From Posidonia oceanica (lineage: Eukaryota > Streptophyta > Magnoliopsida > Alismatales > Posidoniaceae): a DNA stretch of 64,000 nt. The stretch spans positions 120,547,001-120,611,000 of the forward strand of contig JAZBRS010000076.1 of assembly GCA_037176725.1 (NCBI GenBank), read 5' to 3'. Both the position numbers and the translations under genes were made by a program. The notes under the pieces were generated by a model. The model was not told the origin of the DNA, ran no database searches, and worked only from the letters and a program-made list of their open reading frames with translations. Shown one piece after another: positions 1-13,699 of this stretch (positions within the stretch are counted from its first letter, which is position 1; every line of letters begins with the position of its first letter).

Positions 1-3000
1 TTCCTTGCGGTCCAGTCCGGATAAGGCTTGCACTAATCATTCCTGACGACATCCGGGTCATGATAGGACTTGCACCTGTCATTCATGGCGGTCCGGTCTT
101 GAAAAGGCTTGTACTTATCATTCCTGACATCTCCCCTGGTCCAGATTGGGCTTGCATCTATCATTCCTGGCGGTCCAGTCTTCATAAGGGTTGCACTTAT
201 CATTCCAGACCTCTTCGAGTCTTAATAGGGCTTGCGCCTATCATTCCTAGCAGATCGGACATGATAAGGCTTGCACTTATCATTCCTGACCTGTTCCGGG
301 TCTTGATAGGGCTTGCACATATCATTCCTGGTGGTCCGGTCATGATAAGGCTTGCACTTATCATTCCGGAACACTTCCGGGTCTTGATAGGGCTTGCACC
401 TACCCTTTTTAGCGGTCCGGTCTAGATAAGGCTTGCACTTATCATTCCTGACCACTTTCGGGTCTTGATAGGGCTTGCACCTATCATACCTGGCGGTCCG
501 GTCTTGATAAGGCTTGCACTTATCATTCTAGACCTCCTCTAGGTAATGAGAGGGCTTGCACCTATCATTCCGTGAGGTTCAGTCTTGATAAGGCTTGCAC
601 TAATCAACCCAGCGCTCTTCCGGGTCATGATAGGGCATGCACCGATCATTCCTGGTGGTCCGGTCTTGATAAGGGACGCACATATCATTCCTGACCACTT
701 CTATGTCTTGATAGGGCTTGCACCTTTCTTTCCTAGTGGTCCGGTCTTGATAAGGCTTGCCCTTATCATTCCGGACCTCTTACGGGTCATGATAGGTCTT
801 GCACCTATCATTCCTAGCGGTCCTGTCATGCTTAGGCTTGCACTAATCGTTCCTGACCTCTTCCGGGTCTTGATAGCGCTTGCACCTATCATTCCTGGCA
901 GTCCGATCTTGATAAGACTTGCACTTATCATTCCTGACCTCTCCCTGGGTCAAGATAGGGCTTGCACCTATCATTCCTGGCGGTCCGGTCTTGATCAGGC
1001 TTGCACTTATCATTCCCGACCTCTCCCTGGGTCATGATAGGGCTTGCACCTATCATTCCTGGCTGTCCGGTCTTGATCAGGCTTTCACTTATCATTCCTG
1101 ACCACTTCCAGGTCATGGTAGGGCTTGCGCCTAATATTCCTGGTGGTTCGGTCTTGATAAGGCTTGCACTTATTAGTCCAGACCTCTTCCGGGTCATGTT
1201 AGGCCTTGCACCAATCATTCCTAGCGGACCGATCTTGATAAGGACTGCAGTTATCATTCCTGACCTCTTACGTGTCTTTGTAGGGCTTGCACCTATCAAT
1301 CCTGGCGGTCTGGTCGTAATAAGGCTTGCACTTACCATCCCTAGCCTCTTCCAGGTCTTGATAGGGCATGCACTATCATTCCTGGCAGTCAGGTCATGAT
1401 AAGACTTGCACTTATCATTCCTGATCTCTTCCCGGACTTGATAGGGCCAGCACCAATGATTCTAGGCGGTCCGGTCCAAATTAGGCTTCTACTAATCATT
1501 CCTGACCTCTTCCGGGTCATGTTAGGGCTTCCGCCAATCATTCCTGGCGGTCCGGTGTTGATAAGGCTTGCACTTATCATTCCAGACCTCATCCGGGTCT
1601 TGATCGGGCTTGCACCTATCATTCCAGGCGTTCCGGTCATGATAAGGCTTGCACTAATCAATTCTGACCACTCCCTGGGTCTTGATAGGGCTTGCGCCTA
1701 ACATTCCTGGCGGTCCCGACTTGATAAGGCTTGCACTTATCAATCCTGACCACTTCGAGTCTTGATAGGGCTTGCTCTATCATTTTAGGCGGTTTGGTCT
1801 TGATTAGGCATGCACATATCACTCCCGACATCATCCGAGTCTTGATAGGGCTTGCGCCTATCATTCCTGGCGGTCCGGTCTCGATTAGGCTTGCACTTGT
1901 CATTCCTGACCTCTTCCGGGTCTTGAAAGGGGTTGCACCTATCATTCCTGGTGGTCCGGTCTTGATAAAGCTTGCTCTTACCATTCCAAACCTCTTCCGA
2001 GTCTTGAGATCGCTTGCAAATATCATTCTTGGTGGTCCGGCCTTGATAAGGCTTGCACGTATAATTTCTGACCTCTCCCATGGTCTTGATTGGGCTTGCA
2101 CCTAACATTCTTGGCAGTCCGGACTTGGTAAGGCTTGCACTTATCAATCTTGACCTCTTCTAGGTCTTGATAAGGCTTGTAGCTAACATTCCTGGCGGTC
2201 CGGTCATGATAAGGCATGCACTTATCATTCCTAACCTCTTCCGGGTCTTGATAGGGCTTGTAGCTATCATTCTGGGCGGTTTGGTCTTGACAAGGCTTGC
2301 ACTAATCATTCTTGACCACTTCTGGGTTTTGATAGGGCATGCGCCTAACATTCCTAGCGGTCCTGTCTTGATAAGGCTTGCACTTATCATTCCTGACCTC
2401 TTCCGGGTCTTCATGACGCTTGCTCCTATCATTCCTGGCGGTCTGGTCGTGATACGGCTTGCTCTTATCATTCCAGACCTCTCCAAGGGTCTTGATAGGG
2501 CTTACACTTATCATTCCGGGCAGTCCGGTATTGATTAGGCCTGCACTTATCATTCCTGACCTCTTCCGGGTCATGATCGGGCTTGCAGCTATCATTCCTG
2601 GCAGTCCGGTCATGATAAGGCTTGCACTTATCATTCTAGACCTCTTCCAGGTCTTGATAAGGCTTGCACCGATCATTCCTGACCTCTCCTTGTGTCATGA
2701 TAGGGCTTGCCCCTATCATTTCTAGCAGTCCGATCTTGTTAAGGCTTGCACTTATCATTCCTAACCTCTTCGGGGTCTTGATAGGGCGTGTGCCTATCAA
2801 TCCTGGCGGTCCGGTCATGATAAGGCTTGCACTTTTCATTCCTGACCTCCTCCGGGTCTTGATAGGGCTTGCCGCTGTCATTCCTGGTGGTCCGGTCAAG
2901 TTAAGGTTTGCACTTATCGTTCTTGACATCCTCCGGGTCTTGATAGGGCTTGCACCTATCGGTCCTCGCGGTCCGGTCCGGATGAGGCTTGCACTAATCA

Positions 3001-6000
3001 TTCCTGACGACATCCGGGTCTTGATAGGACTTGCACCTATCATTCCTGGCGGTCTGGCCTTGATAAGGCTTGCACTTATCATTCCTGACCTCTCCCTTGG
3101 TCTTGATAGGGCTTGCATCTATCATTCCTGGTGGTTCGGTCATCATAAGGCTTGCACTTGTCGTTCCTGACCTCTTCCGGGTCTTGATAAAGCTTGCGCC
3201 GATCAATCCTAGCGGTCCGGACATGGTAAGGCATGCACTTATCATTCCTGACATCTTCCAGGTCTTGAAAGTACTTGCACTAATGATTCTAGGCTGTCCG
3301 GTCTTGATACGGCTTGCACTTATCATTCCTGACCGCTTTCAGGTATTGGTAGGACTAGCACCTATCATTCCAGATGGTCTGGTCATGATAAGGCTTGCAC
3401 TTATGATTCCTGAACTCTTCCTGGTCTTGATAGGGCTTGCACCCATCATTCCTGGCGGTCCGGTCTTCATAAGGCAAGCACATTTCATTCCTGACCTCCT
3501 CCGGGACCTGATAGAGCCTGCACCTATCATTCCTAGCGGTCCGGTCTAGATAACGCTTGCACTTATCATTCCTGACCTCTTCCGGGTCTTGAGAGGGGTT
3601 GCACTTATCATACCTGGCAGTCCGGTCTTGATAAGGCTTGCACTTATCCTTCTAGACGTCCTTCGGGTCATGAGAGGGCTTGCACCTATCATTCCGGGAG
3701 GTCCAGTCTTGATAAGGCATGCACTAATCAACCCAGACCTCTTCTGGGTCGTGATAGGGCTTGCACCTATCATTCCTGGCGGTCCGGACTTGATAAGGGA
3801 TGCACTTATCATTCCTGACCACTTCTGGGTCTTGATAGGGCTTGCTCCTTTCATTCCTGGTGGTCCGGTCTTGATAAGGCTTGCACTAATCATTCCTGGC
3901 CTATTCCGGGTCTTGATAGGTCTTGCACCTATCATTCCTGGCGGTCTGGTCATGATTAGGCTTGCACTAATCGTTCCTGACCTCTTCCGGGTCTTGATAG
4001 CGCTTGCACCTATCATTCCTGGTGGTCCGGTCTTGATAAGGCTTGCACTTATCATTCCTGACCTCTCCCTGGGTCATGATAGGGCTTGTACCTATTGTTC
4101 CTGGCGGTCCGGTCTTGATCAGGCTTACACTTATCATTCCTGACCTCTCCCTGGGTCATGAAAGGGCTTTCACCAATCATTCCTGGCTGTCCGGTCTTGA
4201 TCAGGCTTGCACATATCATTGCTGACCACTTCCAGGTCATGATAGGGCTTGCGCCTAATATTCCTGGCGGTCCGGTCTTGTTAAGGCATGCACTTTTCAG
4301 TCCAGACCTCTTCCGGGTCATGTTAGGCCTTGCACCAATCATTCCTGGCGGACCGGTCTTGTTAAGGACTGCACTTATCAATCCTGACCTCTTCCGTGTC
4401 ATGGTTGGGCTTGCACCTATCAATCCTGGCGGTCTGGTCGTGATAAGGCTTGCACTTACCATCCCTAGCCTATTCCACGTCTTGATAGGGCATGCACCTA
4501 TCATTCCTGGTAGTCCGTTCTTGATAAGACTTGCACTTATCATTCCTGATCTCTTCCTGGAATTAAAAGGGCTAGTACCTATGATTCTAGGTGGTCCAGT
4601 CCTAATTAGGCTTGTACAAATCATTCCTGACCTCTTCCGGGTCTTGTTAGGGCTTCCGCCTACCATTCCTGGCAATCCGGTGTTGAGAAGGCTTGCACTT
4701 ATCGTTCCAGACCTCATCCGGGTCTTGATCGGGCTTGCACCTATAATTCCAGGCGTTCCGGTCATGATAAGGCTTGCACTAATCAATCCTGACCTCTCCC
4801 TGGGTCTTGATAGGGCTTGTGCCTATCATTCCTAGCGGTCCAGTCGTGATAAGGCTTGCACTTATCAATCTTGACCACTTCGGGTCTTGATAGGGCTTGC
4901 ACTTATCATTCTTGGCGGTCCGATTTGGATAAGGCTTGCACTTATCGTTCCTGACCTCTCCCTGTGTCATGATAGGCCTTGCCCCTATCATTTCTAGAGG
5001 TCCGATCTTGATAAGGCTTGCACTACTGATTCCTGAACTCTTCCAGGTCTTGTTAGGGATTGCACCCATCATTCCTGGCGGTTCGGTCTTCATAAGGCAA
5101 GCACAGTTCATTCCTGACCTCCTCTGAGACATGATAGGGCCTGCACCTAACATTCCTGGCGGTCCAGTCTTGATAAGGCTTGCCCTTATCATTCCTGACC
5201 TCTTCCAGGTCTTGATAGGGCATGCGCCTATCAATCCTGGAGGTTCGGTCATGATAAGGCTTGCAATTATCATTCCTGACCTCTTCCGGGTCATGAAAGG
5301 GCTTGCGCTTATCATTCCTGGCTGTCCGGTCTTGATAAGGCTTGCACTTAACATTCCAGACCTCTTCCAGGTCGTGATAGGGCTTGCACCTATCTTTCCA
5401 GGCAGTCTGGTCTTGAAAAGGCTTGCACTTATCAATCCTGACCACTTCTGGGTCTAGAATAGGCAAGCCCCTAACATTCCTGGCGGTCTGGTCTTGATAA
5501 GGCATGCATATATCATTCCTGACCTCCTCCGGGTCTTGATAGGGCTTGCGCCTAACTTTCCAGGTGGTCCAGTCTTGATAAGGCTTGCACTTATCAATCC
5601 TGAGCTCTTCCTATTCTTGATAGCGCTTGCACAATCATTCCTGGCGGTCCAGTCGTGATAAGGCTTGCACGAATCATTCCTGACCTCTCTCTGCGTCTTG
5701 ATAGCACTTGCACAAATCTTTCCTAGTGGTCTTGCTTCGATTAGGCTTGCTCTTATCATTCATGACCTCCGACGGGTCTTGATAGGGCTTGCGCCAATCA
5801 TTCCAGGCGATTCGGTCTTGATAAGGCTTGCACTTATCATTCCTGACATCTTCCGGGTCTTTATAGTGCTTGCACCTACGATTCCAGGCTGTCCGGTCAT
5901 GATACGGCTTGCACTTATCGTTCCTGACCTCTTTCGGGTATTGGTAGGGCTTGCACCTATCAATCCATGTGGTCCGGTCTTGATAAGGCTTGCACTTATG

Positions 6001-6670
6001 ATTCTTGAACTCTTCCGGGTCTTGATAGGGCTTGCACCCATCAATCCTGGCGGTCCGGTCTTGATAAGGCTTGCATTAATCATTCCTGACCTCTTCCTAG
6101 ACTTGATATGGCTTGCACCTATCATTCCACATGGTCCGGGCTTGATAAGGCTTGCCCTTATCATTCCTGACCTCTTCCGGGTCTTGATATGGCTTGCACA
6201 TATCATTCTTGGCGGTCCGATCTGGATAAGGCTTGCACTTATCATTCCAGACCTCATCCGGGTCTTGATCGGGCATGCGCCTATCATTGCTGGCGGTCCG
6301 GTCTTGATAAGGCTTGCACTTATCATTCCTGACCTCTTCCGTGTGTTGAAAGGGCTTGCACCTATCATTCCTGGTGGTCCGGTCTTGTTAAGGCTTGCTC
6401 ATACCATTCCAGACCTCTTCCGTGTCTTGAAATGGCTTGCAAATATCATTTTTGGTGGTCCGGTCATGAAAAGGCATGCACGTATCAATCCAGACCTCTC
6501 CCTTGGTCTTGATAAGGCTTGCACCGAACATTCCTGGCAGTCCGGTCGTGATAAGGCTTGCACATATCATTCCTGACCTCTTCCAGGTCATGATAGGGCA
6601 TGTAGCTGTCATTCCTGTCGGTCCGGTCATGATAAGGCATGCACTTAACATTGCTGACCTCCTCCGCGTC
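1..6670 (+). repeat. Higher-order repeat block H1, copy 1
   Basis: This stretch matches 14,878-21,630 unit for unit, including rare private variants. Anchors: GACGACATC at 45 and 14,922; a shortened half-unit CTTGCTCTAT at 1,771 with CTTGCACTAT at 16,649; GACGACATC at 3,006 and 17,965; ACGGGT ending at 5,777 and 20,736; CTGACCTCC at 6,654 and 21,612. The offset is 14,877-14,878 up to about 2.7 kb and 14,958-14,959 after it, because the second copy has one extra 81-bp unit near 17.8 kb. Similarity falls off after about 6,670. The true left end is outside the window. Confidence 0.9.
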
Positions 6671-6849
6671 TTGATGGGCTTGCACCTATCATTCCTAGCG
6701 GTCCGGCCATGATAAGGCTTGCACTAATCATTCCTGACTTCCTTCGGGCCTTGATTGGGCTTCCGCCAATCAATCCTGGCAGTCCGCTCTTGATAAGACT
6801 TGCACTTACCATTCCTGACCTCTTACGGGTCTTGATTGGGCTTGCAGCT

Positions 6850-8450
6850 GTCTTTTCTAACCTCTTCCGGCTCTTGATAGGGCTTGCACCAATCATTCCT
6901 CGCGGTCTGGTCCTGCTAAGGCTTGCACTTATCATGCCTGACCTCTTCCGAGTCTTGATTAGGCGTACTCCTATCATTGCTGGCGGTCCGGTCTTGATGA
7001 GGCCTGCACATATCATTCTGGACCTCTTCCTGGTCTTGATAGGGCTTGCACCTATCATTCCTGGCGGTCCGGTCATGATAAGGCTTGCACTAATCATTCC
7101 TGACCTCTCCCAGGTTCTTGATAGGGCTTGCACCTATCATTCCTGGCGGTCCGGTCATGATCAGGCTTGCACTTATCAATCCTGACCTCTTCTGGGTCTT
7201 GATACGGCTAGCACCTAACATTCCTGGCGGTCCAGTCTTAATAAGGCAAGCACTTATCATTCTAGACCTCCTCCGGGTCTTGATAAGGCTTGCACCAAAC
7301 AATCCTAGCGGTCTGGTCTCGATAAGGCTTGCACTTATCATCCTTGACATCTTCTGGGTCTTGATAGGGCTTGCACCAATCATTACTAGCGGTCCGATCT
7401 TGATAAGGCTTGCTCTTATTAATCCTGACCTCTTCCGGGTCTGGATAGGGCTTGCACCTATCAATCGTGGCGGTTCGCTCAGGATAAGGCTAGCACTTAT
7501 CATTCTTGACCTCTCTATTGGTCGTGGTAGGGCTTGCACCTAACATTTATGGCGGTCCGATCTTGATAAGGCTTGCACTTATCATTCCTGACCACTTCTG
7601 TGTCTTGATAGGGCTAGCGCCTATCATTCCTAGCGGTTCGGTCTCGTTAAGGCTTGCACTTATCATTCCAGACCTCTTCCAGGCCTTGATAGGGCTTGCA
7701 CCGATCATTCCTGGCGGTCCGGTCGTGATATGGCTTGCACTTATCATTCTTGACATCTTCCGGGTCTTGATAGGGCTTGCACCTATCATTCCTGGCGGTT
7801 CGGTCTTGATTAGGCTTGCACTTATCAATCCTGACCTCTTCTGGGTCCTAATAGGGCTTGCACCAATCATTCCAGGCGGTCTGGTCTTGATAAGGCATGC
7901 ACTTATCATCCTTGACCACTTCTAGGTCTTGATAGGGCTTGCACCTATCATTCCAGGCGGTCCTGTCCTGGCAAGGCTTGCACTTGTCATTCCTGACCTC
8001 TTCTGGGTCTAGATACGGCTAGCACCTAACATTCCTGGTGGTCCAGTCTTGATTAGGCGTGCACTTTTCATTCTGGACCTCTTCCGGGTCCTAATAAGGC
8101 TTGCGCTAAACATTCCTGGTGGTTTGGTCTGGATAAGTCTTGCTCTTGTCAATCCTGAACTCTTCCAAGTCTGTATAGGGCTTGCACCTAGCATTCTTGG
8201 CGGTTTGGTCATGATAAGGCTTGCACTTATCATTTCTGACCTCTTCCAGCTCTTGATAGGGCTTGCACCAATCATTCCTCACGGTCCGATCTTGATAAGG
8301 CTTGCACTTATCATTCTTGACCTCTTCTGGGTCTTGATTGGGCGTACTCCTATCATTGCTGGCGGTCTGGTCATGATGAGGCCTGCACATATCATTCTGG
8401 AGCTCTTCCTGGTCATGATAGGGCTTGCACCAATCACTCTAGCGGTCCGG
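6850..8450 (+). repeat. 17-unit offset internal duplication
   Basis: The rare unit GCGTACTCC followed by GATGAGGCCTGCACATATC occurs at 6,963 and 8,342, 1,379 bp apart (17 units), with matching neighbours on both sides. Another rare variant, GATACGGCT, recurs at 7,201 and 8,012 (10 units). Between 6.7 and 11.3 kb the array has only such short local duplications and the 9.66-11.01 kb link to the LTR flanks. Confidence 0.7.
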
Positions 8451-9659
8451 TGATGATTAGGCTTGCACTAATCATTCCTGACCTCTTCCAGGGTCTTGAT
8501 AGGGCTTGCACCTACCATTCCTGGTGGTCTGGTCTTGATAAGGCTTACACTTATCATTCCTCACTTCTTCTAGGTATTGATTGGGCTTGGTCTATCATTC
8601 CTGGCGGTCTGGTCTTGATTAGGCTTGCGCTTGTCATTCCTGACCTCTTCCGGTCTTGATAAGGCACGCACATATCATTCCTGACCACTTCCGGGTCTTG
8701 ATAGGGCTTGCACCTATCATTCCTGGCGGTCCGGTCTTGGTGAGGCTTGCTCTAATCAATGCTCTCCCCTTTTGGGTCTAGATAGGGCTTGCACCTACCA
8801 TTCCTAGCGGTCCGGTCTTGAGGAGGCTTGCACTTATCATTCCTGAACTCTTCCGGGTCTTAATAGGGCTTGAACCTATCATTCCTGGCGGTTCGGCCGT
8901 GATAAGTCTTGCACTTATCATTCTTGACCTATTCCTAGTCTTGGTAGGGCTTGAACCCATCACACCTGGCGGTCCGATCTTGATAAGGCTTGCACTTATC
9001 ATTCCGGACCTCTTCCAGGTCTTGATAGGGCTTGCACCTATCATTCCTGGTGGTCCGGTCTTGATAAGGCTTGCACATACCATTCCTGACCTCTTCTCGG
9101 TCTAGATACGGCTTGCAACTAACATTCCTGGCAGTCCGATCTTGATAAGGCATGCCCTTGTCATTCCTGACCTCTTCCGGGCCTTGATAGGGCTTGCGCC
9201 AAACATTCCTGGCGGTCCGGTCTCGATAAGGCTTGCACTAATCATTCCTGACCTCTTCCAGGTCTTGAAAGGGCTTGCACCAATCATTCCTGGCCGTCCA
9301 ATCTTGATAAGGCTTGCTCATATCTATCCTGACCTCTTCCGGGTCTGGATAGGGCTTGCACATAGCATTCCTGGCGGTCTGGTCATGATAAGGCTTGCAC
9401 TTATCATTCCTGACATCCTTCGGGTCTTGATAGTGCTTGCACCTATCATTCCTGGCAGTCCGGTCTTGATAAGGCTTGCACTTATCATTCCTGACCTCTC
9501 CCTGGGTCTTGATAGGGCTTGCGCCTATCATTCCTGGCGGTTCGGTCCTGATAAGGCTTGCACTTATCAGTCTAGACCTCTTCCAGGACTTGATAGGGTT
9601 TGCACCTATCATTCCTGGCGGTCTGGTCATGATAAGGCTTGCAGTTATCATTCTTGACA

Positions 9660-11010
9660 ACTTCCGGGTCATGTTAGGCCTTGCACCAATCATTCCTAGC
9701 AGCAGGTCTTGATAAGGCTTGCACTTATCATTCCTGACCTCTCCCTTAGTCATGATAGGGCTTGCACCTATCAGTCCAGGCGGTCCGGTCTTGATAAGGC
9801 TTGCAGTTATCATTCCTGACCTCTTCTGGGTCATGATAGGGCTAGCGCCTATCTTTCCTGGCGGTCCTGTCTTGATAAGGCTTGCTCATATCATTCCTGA
9901 CCTCTTCTGGGTCTTGATAGGGCTTGTAGCTATCATTCCTGGCGGTCCGGTCTTGATATTCCATGCACTAATCGTTCCTGACCTATTCCGGGTCGTGATA
10001 GGGCTTGCACCTATCGTTGCTGGCAGTCCGGTCTTGATAAGGCTAGCACTTGTCGTTCCTGACATCTTCTGGGTCATGATATGGCTTGCACCTAACATTC
10101 CTAGTGGTCTGGTCTTGATAAGGCTTGCACTTATCCTTCCTGACCTCTTCAGGGTCTTGATAGCGCATGCTACTATCATTCCTAGCGGTCTGGTCATGAT
10201 AAGGCTTGCACTTATCTTTCCTGACCTCTCCATGGGTCTTGATTGGGCTTGCACGTAGCATTCCTGGCGGTCCAGTCTTGATAAGGCTTGCACTGTTCAT
10301 TCCTGACCTCTTCCGGCTCACGATTGGGCATGCGCATATCATTCCTGGCGGTCCGGTCATGATAAGGCTTGCACTTAACATTCCAATCCTCTTCCAGGTC
10401 TTCATACGGCTTCCACCTATCATTCCTGGCATTTCGGTCTTGATAAGGCTTGCACCTATCCTGCAGACCTCTTCCGGGTGAAGATAAGGCAAGCCCCTAA
10501 CATTCCTGACCTCCCCCAGGTCCTGATAGGGCTTGCGCCTAACATTCCAGGTGGTCCGGTCTTGATAAGGCTTGCGCTTATCATTCCTAACCTCCTCCGA
10601 TTCTTGATAGGGCTTGCACCAATCATTCCTAGCGGTCCAGTCGTGATAAGGCTTGCACGAATCATTCCTAACCTCTCTCTGGGTCATTATAGCGCTTGCA
10701 CATATCATTCCTGGTGGTCCTGCTTTGATAAGGCTTGCTCTTATCATTCCTGACCTCTTCCGGGTCATGATAGGTCTTGCACCAATCATTCCTGGCCGTC
10801 CGGTCATGATTAGGGTTGCACAAACCAGTCCTGACCTCTCTTTGGGTCTTGATTGTGCTTGCACCTATCATTCCTAGTGGTCCGGTTTTGATAAGGCTTG
10901 CACTAATCATTCCTGACCTCTTCCGGGTCTTGCTATGGCTTGCGCCTATCATTCCTGGCGGTCCGGTTTGATAAGGCTTGCACTTATCATTCCTGACCTC
11001 ATTCGGGTCT
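9660..11010 (+). repeat. Distant copy of the satellite segment flanking the LTR
   Basis: This segment matches 48,390-49,424 and 61,415-62,776. Diagnostic points are the GCACCAAT/GCACCAGT unit (9,683; 48,391; 61,417), the AGGGTTGCAC unit, and a rare 2-bp-shortened junction GGTTTGATAAGG (TTTGATAAGG at 10,967, 49,391 and 62,743). It shows that the sequence at the left edge of the retroelement block normally continues as satellite. Confidence 0.85.
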
Positions 11011-11322
11011 TGATTGGGCTTGCACCTGTCATTCCTGGCGGCCCGGTCACGATAAGGCTTGCACTTATCATTCTTGACATCTTTTGGGTCGTGCAAGGGC
11101 GTGCACCTACCATTCCTGGCGGTCTGGTCTTGATAAGGCTTTTACTTATCATTCCTGACATCTCCCGTGTCTTGATAGTGCTTGCACCTATCATTCCAGG
11201 CGGTTCAGTCTTGATACGGATTGCACTTATCATTCCTGACCTCTTACGTGTCTTGTAAGGCTTGCACCGATCATTCCAGGCGGTTCGGTCTTGATAAGGC
11301 TTGCACTAATGATTCCTGAGCT

Positions 11323-12613
11323 CTTCCAGGTCTTGTTAGGGATTGCACCCATCATTCCTGGCGGTTCGGTCTTCATAAGGCAAGCACAGTTCATTCCTGA
11401 CCTCCTCTGAGACATGATAGGGCCTGCACCTAACATTCCTGGCGGTCCAGTCTTGATAAGGCTTGCCCTTATCATTCCTGACCTCTTCCAGGTCTTGATA
11501 GGGCTTGCGCCTATCAATCCTGGAGGTCCGGTCATGATAAGGCTTGCAATTATCATTCCTGACCTCTTGCGGGTCATCAAAGGGCTTGCGCTTATCATTC
11601 CTGGCTGTCCAGTCTTGATAAGGCTTGTACTTAACATTCCAGACCTCTTCCAGGTCGTGATAGGGCTTGCACCTATCTTTCCAGGCAGTCTGGTCTTGAA
11701 AAGGCTTGCACTTATCAATCCTGACCTCTTCTGGGTCTAGAATAGGCAAGCCCCTAACATTCCTGGCGGTCTGGTCTTGATAAGGCATGCATATATCATT
11801 CCTGACCTCCTCCGGGTCTTGATAGGGCTTGCGCCTAACTTTCCAGGTGGTCCAGTCTTGATAATGCTTGCACTTACCAATCCTGACCTCTTCCTATTCT
11901 TGATAGCGCTTGCACAATCATTCCTGGCGGTCCAGTCGTGATAAGGCTTGCACGAATCATTCCTGACCTCTCTCTGCATCTTGATAGCGCTTGCACATAT
12001 CTTTCCTAGTGGTCCTGCTTTGATTAGGCTTGCTCATATCATTCATGACCTCTGACGGGTCTTGATAGGGCTTGCGCCAATCATTCCAGGCGATTCGGTC
12101 TTGATAAGGCTTGCACTTATCATTCCTGACATCTTCCGGGTCTTTATAGTGCTTGCACCTACGATTCCAAGCTGTCCGGTCATGATACGGCTTGCACTTA
12201 TCGTTCTTGACCTCTTTCGGGTATTGGTAGGGCTTGCACCTATCAATCCAGGTGGTCCGGTCATGATAAGGCTTCCACTTATGATTCATGAACTCTTCCG
12301 GGTCTTGATAGGGCTTGCACCCATCAATCCTGGCGGTCCGGTCTTGATAAGGCTCGCACTAATCATTCCTGACCTCTTCCTAGTCTTGATATGGCTTGCA
12401 CCTATCATTCAACGTGGTCCGGGCTTGATACGGCTTGCCCATATCATTCCTGACCTCTTCCGGGTCATGATAGGGCTTGCACATATCATTCTTGGTGGTC
12501 CGATCTGGATAAGGCTTGCACTTATCAATCCAGACCTCATCCGGGTCTTGATCGGGCATGCGCCTATCATTGCTGGCGGTCCGGTCTTGATAAGGCTTGC
12601 ACTTATCATTCCT
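11323..12613 (+). repeat. Third copy of H1 sub-block 5,040-6,330
   Basis: This segment matches 5,040-6,330 at a constant offset of 6,283 bp, and about 19,999-21,290 at an offset of about 8,676 bp. Shared private features include AATAGGCAAGCCCCTAAC, the CATGCATATATC unit and the ACGGGT unit ending at 5,777, 12,060 and 20,736. Flanking units on both sides do not match, so this is an independent segmental copy of 16 units. Confidence 0.88.
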
Positions 12614-13699
12614 GACCTTTTCTGGGTCTTGATAGGGCTTGCAGCTACCATTCCAGGTGGTCCGATCACGTTAAGGCTTGCACTTATCGTTCCAGACCTC
12701 TTCCGGGTCATGATAGGCTTGCACCTATCGTTCCTAGCGGTCCGGTCATGATTAGGCTTGCATTAATCGTTCCTGACCTCTTCCGGGTCTTGATAGCGCT
12801 CGCACCTATCATTCCTGGCGGTCTGGTCTTGATAAGGCTTGCACTTACCATTCCTGACCTCTCCCTGGGTCATGATAGGGCTTGCACCTATCATTCCTAG
12901 CGGTCCGGTCTTGATCAGGCTTGCACAAATCATTCCTGACCTCTCCCTGGGTCATGATAGGGCATGCACCTATCATTCCTGGCTGTCCGTTCATGATCAG
13001 GCTTGCACTTATCATTCCTGACCACTTCCAGGTCATGATAGGGCTTGTGCCTAATATTCCTGGCGGTCCGGTCATGATAAGGCTTGCACTTATCAATCCA
13101 GACCTCTTCCAGGATTGTTAGGTCTTGCACCTCTCATTCCTAGTGATCCGGTCATGATAAGGATTGCACTTATCATTCCTGACCTCTTCCGGGTCATGTT
13201 TCGCCTTGCACCAATCATTCCTGCAGGACCGGTCTTGAAAAGGACTACACTTATCGATCCTGACCTCTTCCAGGTCTTGGTAGGGCTTGCACCTATCAAT
13301 CCTGGCGGTCTGGTCATGCGAAGGCTTGCACTTACCATCCCTAACCTCTTCCAGGTCTTGATCGGGCATGCACCTATCATTCCTGGAGGTCCGGTCTTGA
13401 TAAGACTTGCATTTATCATTACTGTTCTCTTCCTAGACTTGATAGGGCTAGCACCTTTGATTCCAGGTGGTCCGGTCTTAATTAGGCTTGTACTAATCAT
13501 TCCTGACCTCTTCTGGGTCTTCATAGGGCTTCCGCCTATCATTCCTGGCGGTCCGATGTTGATAAGGCTTGCACTTATGATTCCAGACCTCATCCGGGTC
13601 TTGATCGGGCATGCGCCTATGATTCCTGGCGTTCCGGTCTTGATTAGGCTTGCACTTATCATTCCAGACCACTTCCGGGTCTTGAAAGGGCTTGCACCT

